This document shows positions 1-7,808 of a stretch of 28,425 nucleotides of DNA, one piece after another. Position 1 is the stretch's first letter. Every line of letters starts with the position of its first letter. Below the pieces are notes generated by a model, which saw only the letters and a list, made by a program, of their open reading frames with translations, had not been told where the DNA came from and did not search any database. Source of the stretch: Candidatus Saccharimonadota bacterium (GTDB lineage Bacteria > Patescibacteriota > Saccharimonadia > Saccharimonadales > Saccharimonadaceae); assembly GCA_028289095.1 (NCBI GenBank), contig JAQGGY010000013.1, forward strand, positions 1-28,425, given 5' to 3'. The position numbers and the translations under genes were made by a program.

Positions 1-220
1 GCAGGCTAGTCATCAAATGTTCGGCCGATCCTGCTACTTCCCTTTTTTGATCAGTGTCTTCTAGGCGTAGGATAAATGCGCCGCTTGCTTGGCGCGCTAG
101 CAGCCATGAAAAAAGTGCCGTTCGAACGCCGCCAACGTGTAAAAAGCCTGTTGGGCTTGGGGCGAAACGAGTGCGGACTGGTTGATGGGGTGTGTTAGAT
201 GGTTGAGGGTCTAATGACAT
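1..220 (-). CDS. gltX: Glutamyl-tRNA synthetase, N-terminal part (cut by window edge)
   Basis: This gene charges tRNA-Glu (and possibly tRNA-Gln) with glutamate. Only the first 73 codons are in the window; the gene continues past base 1. The reverse strand reads RTRFAPSPTGFLHVGG at residues 16-31 and then FILRLEDTD. This is the class I catalytic start of GluRS: the HIGH-type signature appears as HVGG, followed by the conserved LEDTD. The start is the ATG at 220-218. An extended -10 (TGtTATAAT) lies at 237-232, only 11 nt upstream, and there is no Shine-Dalgarno sequence, so the mRNA is probably leaderless. An in-frame GTG two codons earlier is possible. Family identity is read directly from the motifs. 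GlnRS is unlikely because the APSPTG start is typical of GltX. Confidence 0.93.
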   Translation of the reverse strand, partial: MSLDPQPSNTPHQPVRTRFAPSPTGFLHVGGVRTALFSWLLARQASGAFILRLEDTDQKREVAGSAEHLMTSL

Positions 221-231
221 AATCACTTTTC

Positions 232-237
232 ATTATA
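232..237 (-). promoter_or_regulatory. Extended -10 box of gltX
   Basis: TATAAT on the minus strand is preceded by TGt, giving an extended -10. It sits 11 nt before the gltX ATG. No convincing -35 is visible at 17 nt. Confidence 0.6.
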
Positions 238-373
238 ACAGATATCAGACCTGCTGTTGTTCACTGTAGTGTAATTGCGGGTTCTGTCACTCAATCCACC
301 CCTAGAGCTTTTTATGACTACATAAAACAATTATGGGGCAGCCCTGTTGAGTGCCACCCGCGGCGTCACCTGC

Positions 374-1333
374 CTACATGCTTGTTGCGAGGTCGAGGAT
401 TTGTTCGCTAGATAATGGCGCGTTGCCGTTGATTGTGTAGCGGATGCCGTCATTAACCCATGCGGCGTTGTTATCAAAGACATAGACGGTAATTCCCTGT
501 TCGCTATGTGGAATATAGCCGCCTTTTGATGTCGGTTCGACGTAATTAGCAAGTAGTGCGCTAGAATCCCAACCGCTTTTTTCTTGTTTAATGGTGAAGT
601 TTTGCTCGCTGCCATTTGCGACGTATTGAATGCCAACTTGGCCGTCGGTATACGCGACTTTATTAATGCGATAGCCATCTGGGTGGTAGCCTGGATATGT
701 TGCATCAAAACCAGCTTGGGCGGCGGCCACACGGACAGATAGATTCGGCATGTTCAGATAGGTAAAGTAGCCTGCTAGCATGATCATTGCTAGGCTAGCG
801 GACATAAGGCTGAGTGTGCGTGAATGTTTGCGGGGCTGTTTTACTGTTTTTGCCTTGGCATTGTGCTTTGGTGTTTTTGCCATTGCCTCCGCGATTGCTT
901 CGTTCTTGATGACTTGTGAAGGTTTTAATGCATGCGTTGCAGCGGTGACAGGTTGCGGAGCCGCCTGAATCTTTTGATGTGCTTTTGCCGCGATTGGGTG
1001 TGATTTCGGTCCGATATCCATGTGTCGGACGACCGGCTTAGCGCCTGCTGGGTGTGGAGCGAATCGAGTAATTGCCGGACTTTTTTGTACGGTTATGGAT
1101 GGTTTAGTTGCATGAACTACGGGTGTAGTAGTTTTATCTGCGGCTGCAGCTACTTTTTTTACAAATGCACGGTTAAGGGTAGCGGATTTTTGCGTGGCAC
1201 GATGCATTGTTTGTGAGTGAGTTACTTTTGAGGCAGTAGGACGCACGGCTTCTTCGGCGGGTGCTTTGCGGAGCGGCAATCCAGTCTGGGCATCGTAAAT
1301 AATGCCGTTTATTGTGACTGTTTGTTGGCTCAT
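374..1333 (-). CDS. Single-pass membrane protein with disordered cytoplasmic region and DUF4367-like outer domain
   Basis: Function unknown. The 319-residue protein has three parts. Residues 1-22 form a short segment (TVTINGIIYDAQTGLPL). Residues 23-172 form a long Ala/Lys/Pro/His-rich, low-complexity and probably disordered region. One transmembrane helix follows at about 173-193. The outer domain (about 205-319) ends in YVFDNNAAWVNDGIRYTING and then LSSEQILDLATSM. That ending resembles the DUF4367-type fold attached to anti-sigma or lipoprotein-like sensors, where an Ala-Trp strand and a final 'ls.eqlldlA.S' helix recur. I infer that domain from pattern memory. With no cleavable signal peptide, a basic inner half and a C-terminal outer half, it is a type II membrane protein. 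The ATG at 1333 has the purine-rich sequence GGGAGA 7 nt upstream. The gene is divergent from the PEGA-domain gene. Confidence 0.75.
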   Translation of the reverse strand: MSQQTVTINGIIYDAQTGLPLRKAPAEEAVRPTASKVTHSQTMHRATQKSATLNRAFVKKVAAAADKTTTPVVHATKPSITVQKSPAITRFAPHPAGAKPVVRHMDIGPKSHPIAAKAHQKIQAAPQPVTAATHALKPSQVIKNEAIAEAMAKTPKHNAKAKTVKQPRKHSRTLSLMSASLAMIMLAGYFTYLNMPNLSVRVAAAQAGFDATYPGYHPDGYRINKVAYTDGQVGIQYVANGSEQNFTIKQEKSGWDSSALLANYVEPTSKGGYIPHSEQGITVYVFDNNAAWVNDGIRYTINGNAPLSSEQILDLATSM

Positions 1334-1356
1334 GTTGGTTTCTCCCCCTATTTAGG

Positions 1357-1391
1357 CAAAAGAGAGACGATGTACTACCCGCGGCCTCTCT
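1357..1391 (-). promoter_or_regulatory. Inverted repeat in the leader of the 374-1333 gene
   Basis: AAAGAGAG and CTCTCTTT form a perfect 8-bp stem around a 19-nt loop that contains CCGCGG. It lies between a plausible minus-strand -10 (TATATT near 1412) and the start codon at 1333. On the minus strand the second arm runs into TTTT. It could be a leader attenuator or an operator; neither is shown. Confidence 0.4.
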
Positions 1392-1459
1392 TTCACTAGT
1401 TGTTACTTAATATAGTAGATAAATGCTAACGATTATGCAAGAGTTTATCGCAATGTTGG

Positions 1460-1465
1460 TATAAT
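1460..1465 (+). promoter_or_regulatory. Extended -10 box of the PEGA-domain gene
   Basis: TGgTATAAT lies 9 nt before the ATG at 1475. This predicts transcription starting at or next to the start codon. Confidence 0.65.
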
Positions 1466-1474
1466 AGATCTAAT

Positions 1475-2947
1475 ATGTATCGTCAACCCTCCAAACGCAA
1501 ACAGTTACTGAAACTTGTTACCATCTATACTATTATGTCCGTCGCCGTCGTTGTACTGGTATCTATCCTCGTGTTCTTTATGCTGGGGTACCAATTTAAT
1601 CGTACGGATGGCAAGATCGAGCAAGGTGGATTGGTGCAGTTTGATACAGCCCCTAGTGCGGCTGACGTGATGATTGACGGCAAAAACCTAGGCACGCGCA
1701 CCGCATCACGTAAAACGCTCAGCACGGGCCAACACTTCATTACGATGCAACGGCCAGGCTATAAACAGTGGCAGAAATCCGTTGACGTCAAAGCCGGTGG
1801 CGTATTGTGGCTGACGTATGCACGATTGGTTCCTAATGATTTAAAGCCGACGAATGTTGCGAATTTCGCGACCGTTAGCAGCACAGCCTCGTCGCCAGAT
1901 AACAAGTGGATGGCTATCAAAGACGATCCTGCGACGCCGACGATTCGTCTAGTTGACCTGTCACGCGACGAAGTTGAAACGACAAATATTGAATTACCAG
2001 CGACGGCGTATACCGCGCCCGCCCCTGATAAAACGCAATCATTTACATTAGAAACGTGGAACCCGACCAGCCGGATGATATTGGTTAAACACGCCTATGA
2101 CGATGCAAAAATTGAATGGATTGTCGTTGATGCGCAGAATGTTGCCGCGTCCAAAAATGCCACCACGCTTTTAGGTATCAATGCCACCAAGTTAGTATTT
2201 AGCGGAAATAATAATTCTATTCTGTATGCGTTAGTTGATAATACTGTTCGCAAAATAGATTTGGGTGCGGCAACGCTGTCCGGCCCGCTTGTGTCGAATG
2301 TTGCAGAATTTTCTTTGTTCGACAATACGACGATCCTATACACTTCACTCTTGGATCCAACATCTAAAATGCGGCATGCCGGCTATGTCACCGAGGGCGC
2401 ATCCAAGCCACGCGTGATTCGTTCGTATGTCGATGATGGGCAGACTCCTTTACATATTTCCGTCGGTAAATATTTTGATGAGTACTTCTATGCGCTTGCC
2501 TACGGCCAGACTGTAGAAGTGACGAAAGGTCCATTGTCTCGTAGCGATGACAGCAACCCAGCGGCATTGACTGCGGTCACAACGATGAATGTTCCTGGTG
2601 GCATTCAGCATGTTTCGATTCTGACAAACGGACGCTTTGTCGTTGCACAGACGCCAACTATGTATGTCGTTCATGATTTGGAACTAAAAAAGACGACGAC
2701 TACTCCATTGAAAACGTCCGTTCCATTGCAGCGTGAGCTTCATTGGCTAGATGGATATACTGTGTGGCACGATCAGGATAGCGTGCTGCGTATGTATGAA
2801 TTCGATGGCATGAACCAACATGAAATTATGCCCGTTGCGCCAGGTTTTAGCGTGACGTACAGCCCAAATGCCAAGTATTTGTATGGCATTGTAAAGTCCG
2901 CCGACAACCAATTTCATCTGACGCGCGTACAGATGATTCTTCCTTAA
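1475..2947 (+). CDS. PEGA-domain membrane-anchored beta-propeller-like protein
   Basis: The 490-residue protein is anchored by a basic N-terminus and one transmembrane helix (about 14-38). A PEGA-type domain follows (about 52-118). Its marks are the PSAADVMIDGKNLG strand-turn, the TGQHFITMQRPGYKQW motif and the trailing VDVKAGG. PEGA domains are small extracytoplasmic beta-sandwich modules named after their conserved residues and found in surface proteins. From about 130 to the end the protein is beta-rich. It contains SSPDNKWMAIKDD and YSPNAKYLYGIVKS, the 'spdgk' signature of WD40/TolB-like propeller blades, so I infer a propeller that folds outside the cell. No catalytic residues are seen. 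The start ATG follows an extended -10 by 9 nt. The gene converges on the sortase gene with only 19 bp between stops and no visible terminator hairpin. Confidence 0.82.
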   Translation: MYRQPSKRKQLLKLVTIYTIMSVAVVVLVSILVFFMLGYQFNRTDGKIEQGGLVQFDTAPSAADVMIDGKNLGTRTASRKTLSTGQHFITMQRPGYKQWQKSVDVKAGGVLWLTYARLVPNDLKPTNVANFATVSSTASSPDNKWMAIKDDPATPTIRLVDLSRDEVETTNIELPATAYTAPAPDKTQSFTLETWNPTSRMILVKHAYDDAKIEWIVVDAQNVAASKNATTLLGINATKLVFSGNNNSILYALVDNTVRKIDLGAATLSGPLVSNVAEFSLFDNTTILYTSLLDPTSKMRHAGYVTEGASKPRVIRSYVDDGQTPLHISVGKYFDEYFYALAYGQTVEVTKGPLSRSDDSNPAALTAVTTMNVPGGIQHVSILTNGRFVVAQTPTMYVVHDLELKKTTTTPLKTSVPLQRELHWLDGYTVWHDQDSVLRMYEFDGMNQHEIMPVAPGFSVTYSPNAKYLYGIVKSADNQFHLTRVQMILP

Positions 2948-2966
2948 TAGCTATTGAAAACGGTAT

Positions 2967-4226
2967 CTATTCGCCAAAGACGCGTTCTAGGAATGTCGGT
3001 GAGTTACCGGGAATGGCGATTGGTCCGCCAGTGTTACTGGCGTCAGGAGCTGCTTCAGCTGCGCCAGGGCTTGGACTAACCTGTTCGGCGGTCACCAAGA
3101 AGCGGTTTAATGACGTTCCTAATGGTGTACAGGTAATCAAAGTCAAAACAGGTTTGTCTGTTTGATAAATTAACTTTTGAACATCCGTTGGTTTGACGAC
3201 TTCTGTTTTTGTCACGGTGTATGTATGTCGTACGCCGTTATAATTGACATAAATAGTGTCATTTTTAGTCAGTCGTTCCAGCTGGGCGAAAATAAACTTG
3301 TAACTGCCTGGGTCAATAATATCGTTACTAGAATGACCTGACAGCACCGTATTGCCGACTTGGCCTGGTTTACTGTTGGCGCCCGGAATGCCAAACCACG
3401 CGACACCTTTTTCCATTGCTTTCATCTGCGAATCATAATCAGGAGTGACATTGTATTCAACAGGAACATCTACGTTTATTTTGGGAATAATCAATTTTGG
3501 TTCAGGGCCAACAGCGACGTTGCTAAGTGGGTCGACGATGATGTTTGCCGGATCAATGCTACCAGGGCTGATATAGGCCTGGACGTTAGAAAACAGTACG
3601 CGGTTATACTGCAAGAATAGGAATAGAAATACAACACACACCGCTGCGGATATTGGAACGAAATGTTGGCTTTTGCGTACTTTTTTAGCAGAATCATTCA
3701 CTTTTTCAAGTAATTTGCTGCGCAGATCGAACAATGCTTCGTCGCGGTTGAATGTGTCAATCGGATTGCCGTTGACGGGTGTTTCGGTAGTAGCTGCTGC
3801 AACCGCAGCTGGGTTTTCATTTTTACTCGCCTGTGCGATGCGTGACTCTAGTTCTTGATGTGCCCGATATACTTGTCCAACGTAGTAGCGCTCGTAATAT
3901 TTTTGATAATAATCCTGCCAGGCGCTATGGTACTGTTTCCACTGGTCGACTTGGACTTCGGCAGGATTAATCTGTGTGCGTTCGTATGGATTAGACGCGG
4001 TGATTTCTTGCTGCGATATAGCCTCGTTTTGTGGTACGGGTGTAGTCTGAGGCGTTGGCGTGGATGTGTTGCCGTTATAAATAGAATCAAGCTGATCGCG
4101 GACGATATTTGCCGCCGCCGCTTGATTATTGGCACCACGCTGCGTTGATGGAGGAGTATGAACAAACGATCGCTGTGGTATCAGCGGCGTGCCCATTCGC
4201 CTGTCATCGTTTTCATCTGGTTTCAT
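2967..4226 (-). CDS. Class C/D-like sortase with long N-terminal extension
   Basis: Sortases are membrane cysteine transpeptidases that cut sorting signals and attach proteins to the surface or to each other. The sortase domain covers about residues 240-385. It has the catalytic His in LSGHSS (about H298), the Cys in LTLITCTPLG (about C366) and the Arg in LNRFLV (about R375), so the active site looks complete. The transmembrane helix lies at about 189-207. It is preceded by a 190-residue, presumably cytoplasmic region rich in Gln, Pro and Tyr, including a Trp/Tyr cluster YHSAWQDYYQKYYERYYV near 100-117. I chose the ATG at 4226. It has AGGA 9 nt upstream and a -10 (TACAAT, 4254-4249) in front. 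A longer in-frame reading from 4271 would begin upstream of that promoter. No LPXTG-type substrate with a clear sorting tail is seen in this window. Confidence 0.9.
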   Translation of the reverse strand: MKPDENDDRRMGTPLIPQRSFVHTPPSTQRGANNQAAAANIVRDQLDSIYNGNTSTPTPQTTPVPQNEAISQQEITASNPYERTQINPAEVQVDQWKQYHSAWQDYYQKYYERYYVGQVYRAHQELESRIAQASKNENPAAVAAATTETPVNGNPIDTFNRDEALFDLRSKLLEKVNDSAKKVRKSQHFVPISAAVCVVFLFLFLQYNRVLFSNVQAYISPGSIDPANIIVDPLSNVAVGPEPKLIIPKINVDVPVEYNVTPDYDSQMKAMEKGVAWFGIPGANSKPGQVGNTVLSGHSSNDIIDPGSYKFIFAQLERLTKNDTIYVNYNGVRHTYTVTKTEVVKPTDVQKLIYQTDKPVLTLITCTPLGTSLNRFLVTAEQVSPSPGAAEAAPDASNTGGPIAIPGNSPTFLERVFGE

Positions 4227-4248
4227 GTATAGATTCCTGTTACATTCT

Positions 4249-4254
4249 ATTGTA
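4249..4254 (-). promoter_or_regulatory. -10 box of the sortase gene
   Basis: TACAAT on the minus strand lies 22 nt before the ATG at 4226. The implied leader is about 15 nt and contains AGGAA. It helps to set the start codon. Confidence 0.5.
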
Positions 4255-4344
4255 CAATACATTGGTAGCATCTACCACTTCCATCTATTATTATGGCGGA
4301 AATGGTAAATAGTAAGTGTTGAAAACTTATCGAATAATATTGTT

Positions 4345-4431
4345 GGGCGAGTGGCGGAATCGGTAGACGCGCTAGACTCAAAATCTGGTTCACATTAGTG
4401 AGTGGGGGTTCAAGTCCCCCCTTGCCCACCA
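4345..4431 (+). tRNA. tRNA-Leu (CAA anticodon)
   Basis: The 87-nt gene folds as a class II tRNA. The acceptor GGGCGAG pairs with CTTGCCC, and A and an encoded CCA follow. The D-arm has GGCGGAATCGGTAGAC. The anticodon stem is CTAGA/TCTGG with loop CTCAAAA, giving anticodon CAA, which reads UUG. A long variable arm (TTCAC/GTGAG) and the T-arm GGGGG-TTCAAGT-CCCCC complete it. The long variable arm and the leucine-type D-loop support Leu. A 9-base inverted repeat flanks the gene (4333-4341 and 4431-4439). Confidence 0.97.
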
Positions 4432-4492
4432 ATATTATTTGCGCGAAATCTACTCATTTTTCTGAAACCATCTCTTGCATGCCACTGCGTTG

Positions 4493-4521
4493 TTGTACGT
4501 TGTTAGATAGGCTGTTATTAT
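4493..4521 (+). promoter_or_regulatory. Promoter of the prepilin-lectin gene
   Basis: TTGTAC (4493-4498), a 17-nt spacer and TATTAT (4516-4521). The predicted transcription start falls at about 4528-4529, on an in-frame ATG. Confidence 0.5.
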
Positions 4522-4528
4522 ATTGGTT

Positions 4529-6877
4529 ATGATAGCGTCTATGCTAAAAACAAAAAACCTCTCTCGTCGTACTGCAATTAGTGGGTTTGCCCTACCTACC
4601 ATCCTAGTGGCGTCAGTTGTTATGCTTATTGTGCTACTGGCTGCTGTATCTGCAGCCAGTAGTGTTCGCGTCGCTTTAGACGAACAGTATTACACAAAGC
4701 TCGCCCAAGAAGCTGCCGAAGCTGGTCAGGCCCGAGCCGAGGCGTGTTTGGTAGCGAATAATTACACAGCACAATGGAATGACGGGGCGCGTTTACGACC
4801 AGATACGACATGTTCGGGCGCTACCATTGCGGGCGGTAATCAGTATGTAGCTAATTATGGCAATATCCGTACGACGTTTGTGGTTTGGGCGCCCGTCGCT
4901 GGATCAGCAAGTTATGCCAAGGTGACTGTCGTCGGTTCGACACAACTAATCCGACAGTCAAGCGGAACGGTACACCAGACATATTCACATACATTAGTAC
5001 AGGCCAGTAATTTTAGCCTTGAACCAAAGATTGCAGGTGGTGCTGGCTGGAAAGGCGGCGGGCACCTAGCAGTAGTTTTGTCTACTAGCAAGAAATTACA
5101 TGGCGTTGGCGCAAATAGTATGGGTCAGATTACCGATACTAGTTCGCCCGCGTCTGTACTGTCGCCAGTCGAAATGGTCTTGCCCGCAGGTGTAAAGACA
5201 GTATCAAGCATCGCTACGTCGGGCCAAGGAGGTTCCTTTGTGTGTATCATTGCAGATACTGCCGAAGCATGGTGCCGGGGCGCACCTGGTGGTGGCGAGG
5301 ATGGTTTAATGCCGGCTGCGATCGGTTGGCATAAGTTCGGTCTACCTGCAGGGTTGACGGCTGTTAGTATGTCTGTCAGCGGCTATGGCCCGGATTCGAT
5401 GTGCGTGTTGGCTTCTGACGGTCAAGGATACTGCGCGGGCGAAAATTCATTTGGTAGCCTGGGAATTAATGACACTGCCTACAGGATATTAAAGATTGGC
5501 AGCCCCGAGCGTTTCAGGTTAGATATACCTGCGCCAGGTGCAACGCTTCGCAAAATTTATACCGAATCAAACATTACGTGCGGCATTACCACTACAAATG
5601 ACATGTATTGTGCTGGAATAAACGGCGGCGGTTCTATTACAGGCCCAGTCGAAAACGGTACAGGAACTGGCCGATACGCCTACCCTATACGTTACAATAT
5701 TCCCGGTGCGCGATTCATAGAAGATGTGTCAGCAACGTATCATGTCAGCGACGGTTTTACGTCTGTCCACGTCCTCGGTACGGATGGGACTATTTGGAGT
5801 AGTGGTGATTATAAATTTGGTGATTTTGGTAATGGGGCGACAACTGGCAGTACGGGTACTAGCCAGACGCCGACTTTATTTACCCATCCGAACAAAGCGT
5901 ATGCTACAGGTAGCGAATTTTGGAATGGTACGCACAGCGGAAGGTGTATTGATAATGATGGCAATAATCCACAAAACGGCAATATTATTCATCTTTGGGA
6001 TTGCAACGGTTCTGGGGCGCAAACCTGGGTGTACGGTAAGAATAAACAGCTTTCCAATCTAGGAACAGGAAAATGTTTGGACGTTCCTGGTAATAACCTT
6101 ACTCCCGGCACGGCTTTGCAGTTGTACGACTGCAATGACACCGACGCGCAGAAATTTGATTTGGTTGGTGGCAGTACCATAGTTCATATTGCGAGTGGAC
6201 TTTGCGCAGATACAACTGGTGGCGGTACCGCTAACGGTACGCGGATACAGATATGGACATGCACCGCTGGCATCGGCCCGCAAAACTTCACGACTTGGAC
6301 AGGCGCTATTAACGGCTGGCGCGGCATGATAACGGGAATGAACCATTTCTGTGGTTTGCGAAAGGATGATTGGTCGGGTATGTGGTGTGCTGGGCAGAAT
6401 ACGTACGGCCAGTTGGCGAACTGGGCGGATGCGTCCCGTAACTTTATGGGGCAATGTGTCAATGCGCCGGGCAGTGGGCACAATATCTATAACGTCAACC
6501 TACCAGGTGGCGCAGTAGTAGACTATACGAAATTAAGTGATGAATGGCGGACGCAGTATCTATCGACAATGGTTATTGCGACGAATGGTAAAGTGTACGG
6601 TTCGGGTCGTAATCAGTTCGGCAAGTTAGGAAATGGAACGCTGGGTGACGCGGCTAATGACTATCGAGAATGTGTCACAAAAGAATTTCTCCTTCCTGCG
6701 GGAGTCACGGCAATCGACATGTCAACGCGTGATGAATTTACGACATATGTACTGGGTAATAACGGCCGTATCTATGCCGCAGGCCAAAATAACCTTGGTC
6801 AGGTTGGCGACAATTCAACAACTCATCGCTCATCCCCTGTCGAAGTGCAGGTGCCTCGTGAAGGCTTTGTCTACTAG
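4529..6877 (+). CDS. Prepilin-like protein with RCC1 repeats and inserted ricin B-type lectin domain (putative adhesin)
   Basis: This 782-residue protein starts with a basic leader and the prepilin-type junction ISG|FALPTILVAS, followed by one hydrophobic helix. That is the layout processed by a type IV prepilin peptidase (PilD-like), although the usual Glu5 is replaced. The N-terminal helix resembles PilX-type minor pilins. From about residue 190 come RCC1/BLIP-II-like repeats: AGENSFGSLGIND, AGQNTYGQL, GSGRNQFGKLGNG and AAGQNNLGQVGDN. Several blades carry paired cysteines that could form disulfides. Between blades, at about 465-590, lies a ricin B-like beta-trefoil with three repeats, each with a Cys pair and a Q-x-W/F motif (AQTWVY, AQKFDL, PQNFTTW). 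The trefoil usually binds sugars. I infer a pilus-tip or surface adhesin. Start options are ATG 4529 (fits the promoter), TTG 4523 and ATG 4541. Confidence 0.85.
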   Translation: MIASMLKTKNLSRRTAISGFALPTILVASVVMLIVLLAAVSAASSVRVALDEQYYTKLAQEAAEAGQARAEACLVANNYTAQWNDGARLRPDTTCSGATIAGGNQYVANYGNIRTTFVVWAPVAGSASYAKVTVVGSTQLIRQSSGTVHQTYSHTLVQASNFSLEPKIAGGAGWKGGGHLAVVLSTSKKLHGVGANSMGQITDTSSPASVLSPVEMVLPAGVKTVSSIATSGQGGSFVCIIADTAEAWCRGAPGGGEDGLMPAAIGWHKFGLPAGLTAVSMSVSGYGPDSMCVLASDGQGYCAGENSFGSLGINDTAYRILKIGSPERFRLDIPAPGATLRKIYTESNITCGITTTNDMYCAGINGGGSITGPVENGTGTGRYAYPIRYNIPGARFIEDVSATYHVSDGFTSVHVLGTDGTIWSSGDYKFGDFGNGATTGSTGTSQTPTLFTHPNKAYATGSEFWNGTHSGRCIDNDGNNPQNGNIIHLWDCNGSGAQTWVYGKNKQLSNLGTGKCLDVPGNNLTPGTALQLYDCNDTDAQKFDLVGGSTIVHIASGLCADTTGGGTANGTRIQIWTCTAGIGPQNFTTWTGAINGWRGMITGMNHFCGLRKDDWSGMWCAGQNTYGQLANWADASRNFMGQCVNAPGSGHNIYNVNLPGGAVVDYTKLSDEWRTQYLSTMVIATNGKVYGSGRNQFGKLGNGTLGDAANDYRECVTKEFLLPAGVTAIDMSTRDEFTTYVLGNNGRIYAAGQNNLGQVGDNSTTHRSSPVEVQVPREGFVY

Positions 6878-6908
6878 TAGAGTATTGATTAATTTGTTAA
6901 CTATAGTT

Positions 6909-7766
6909 TCAACGAATATGCTGGATTTTTTCAGACATAGTAGCAAATAATTTATTGCGTGCTATATTCAATTGCTGTTGTTGACGAGCTGGTAGTTTTT
7001 TGGCAGTGCCATTCATGAAATGATGTTCATGAGCAAGAAGTCGCGAAATGCTAAGATGGCGATTGTTATTGTTAAATTCGTGCGCATATAATGTGATTCC
7101 ACCCTGTGGTGTAATGAATTGTTCATCATCCTGCACAGATGATTTTATTTGTACCGGGATATACATAGGGTCTGTTTGCCTGTCGGGAAAAATCCAGGCC
7201 TCGGCATCAATTTTATGATACAAGTCGGAGCACGTGGCGGATGGGACGGCTAGATTTTTTTGCTGTTGTGCTTTGTTGAATAATGTTAAAAAAGTCTGTT
7301 CTTGGATAACGCCACGCAGCTGTTCTTTGTCTGATGGTGTTGCCGACTCCGAATCATATTCACGCAAGGCGTCGTCGATAATCTGTGCGCTGATACCATA
7401 TATACCGTTTACTAGATTATCGCGCTCTCGCCAAAAACGACGCTCTGCAAACACAAATGGTGCTTTCATGCGCTGTTCTAAAAATGCCGTTTGGCTAACT
7501 AGGCGGTAATAATCCGTCCAAGTCCCCTGTCCGGTCTGATCGGCTTCTTCGATCGATTGCTGGGCAAAGTGCGTTAAGTGGGCAATCTCGTCGTGAAAGT
7601 CTGGAATGTCAGTGTTCGGATCATAGTGCGCGCGCATCTGTGCGTCGGTAATCTGTGCGTCCATCAAAACACTGGCTTGTAGAATCGTATTTTTATTTTG
7701 TGAGGCAGCTTCAAAAACGTACCGAGCAGTCGGGTCAAGGAGCGGGACGGCCTCATAATTAAGCAT
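6909..7766 (-). CDS. Hypothetical protein with possible PD-(D/E)XK nuclease-like core
   Basis: I do not recognise the family. The 285-residue protein is soluble, mainly alpha-helical in the first 150 residues, and has no signal peptide or membrane helix. The second half holds a helix with QEQTFLTLF (Glu near 156), then KIDAEAWIF (Asp near 187) and IPVQIKSS (Gln near 206, Lys near 208). This Glu...Asp...Q-x-K spacing with a hydrophobic strand before the Lys resembles the PD-(D/E)XK restriction-nuclease fold, but it is an inference from a few residues. The ATG at 7766 directly follows TATAAT, with other AT-rich -10 candidates just upstream (7767-7780). A GTG at 7784 would lie upstream of these. 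It converges with the prepilin-lectin gene, with 31 bp between stops. Confidence 0.6.
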   Translation of the reverse strand: MLNYEAVPLLDPTARYVFEAASQNKNTILQASVLMDAQITDAQMRAHYDPNTDIPDFHDEIAHLTHFAQQSIEEADQTGQGTWTDYYRLVSQTAFLEQRMKAPFVFAERRFWRERDNLVNGIYGISAQIIDDALREYDSESATPSDKEQLRGVIQEQTFLTLFNKAQQQKNLAVPSATCSDLYHKIDAEAWIFPDRQTDPMYIPVQIKSSVQDDEQFITPQGGITLYAHEFNNNNRHLSISRLLAHEHHFMNGTAKKLPARQQQQLNIARNKLFATMSEKIQHIR

Positions 7767-7808
7767 ATTATAATATAATAACACGAATTGTCATATAGTT
7801 ACTATATT

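Noticed and set aside
331..373. GGGTGGCAC on the minus strand upstream of gltX, resembling the T-box core GGGTGGNACCGCG.
   Set aside because: The remaining CCGCG part does not match and there is too little space for Stem I before the preceding gene. A -10 box also lies directly before gltX, so the sequence would not be in its mRNA.
4247..4432. A 61-codon minus-strand reading frame beginning MVGKGGLEPPL.
   Set aside because: It is the well-known false ORF produced by the antisense of a tRNA-Leu gene.
6059..6483. Two overlapping minus-strand frames of 99-140 codons inside the prepilin-lectin gene.
   Set aside because: They are opposite a clear multi-domain coding frame and have no motifs or start signals.
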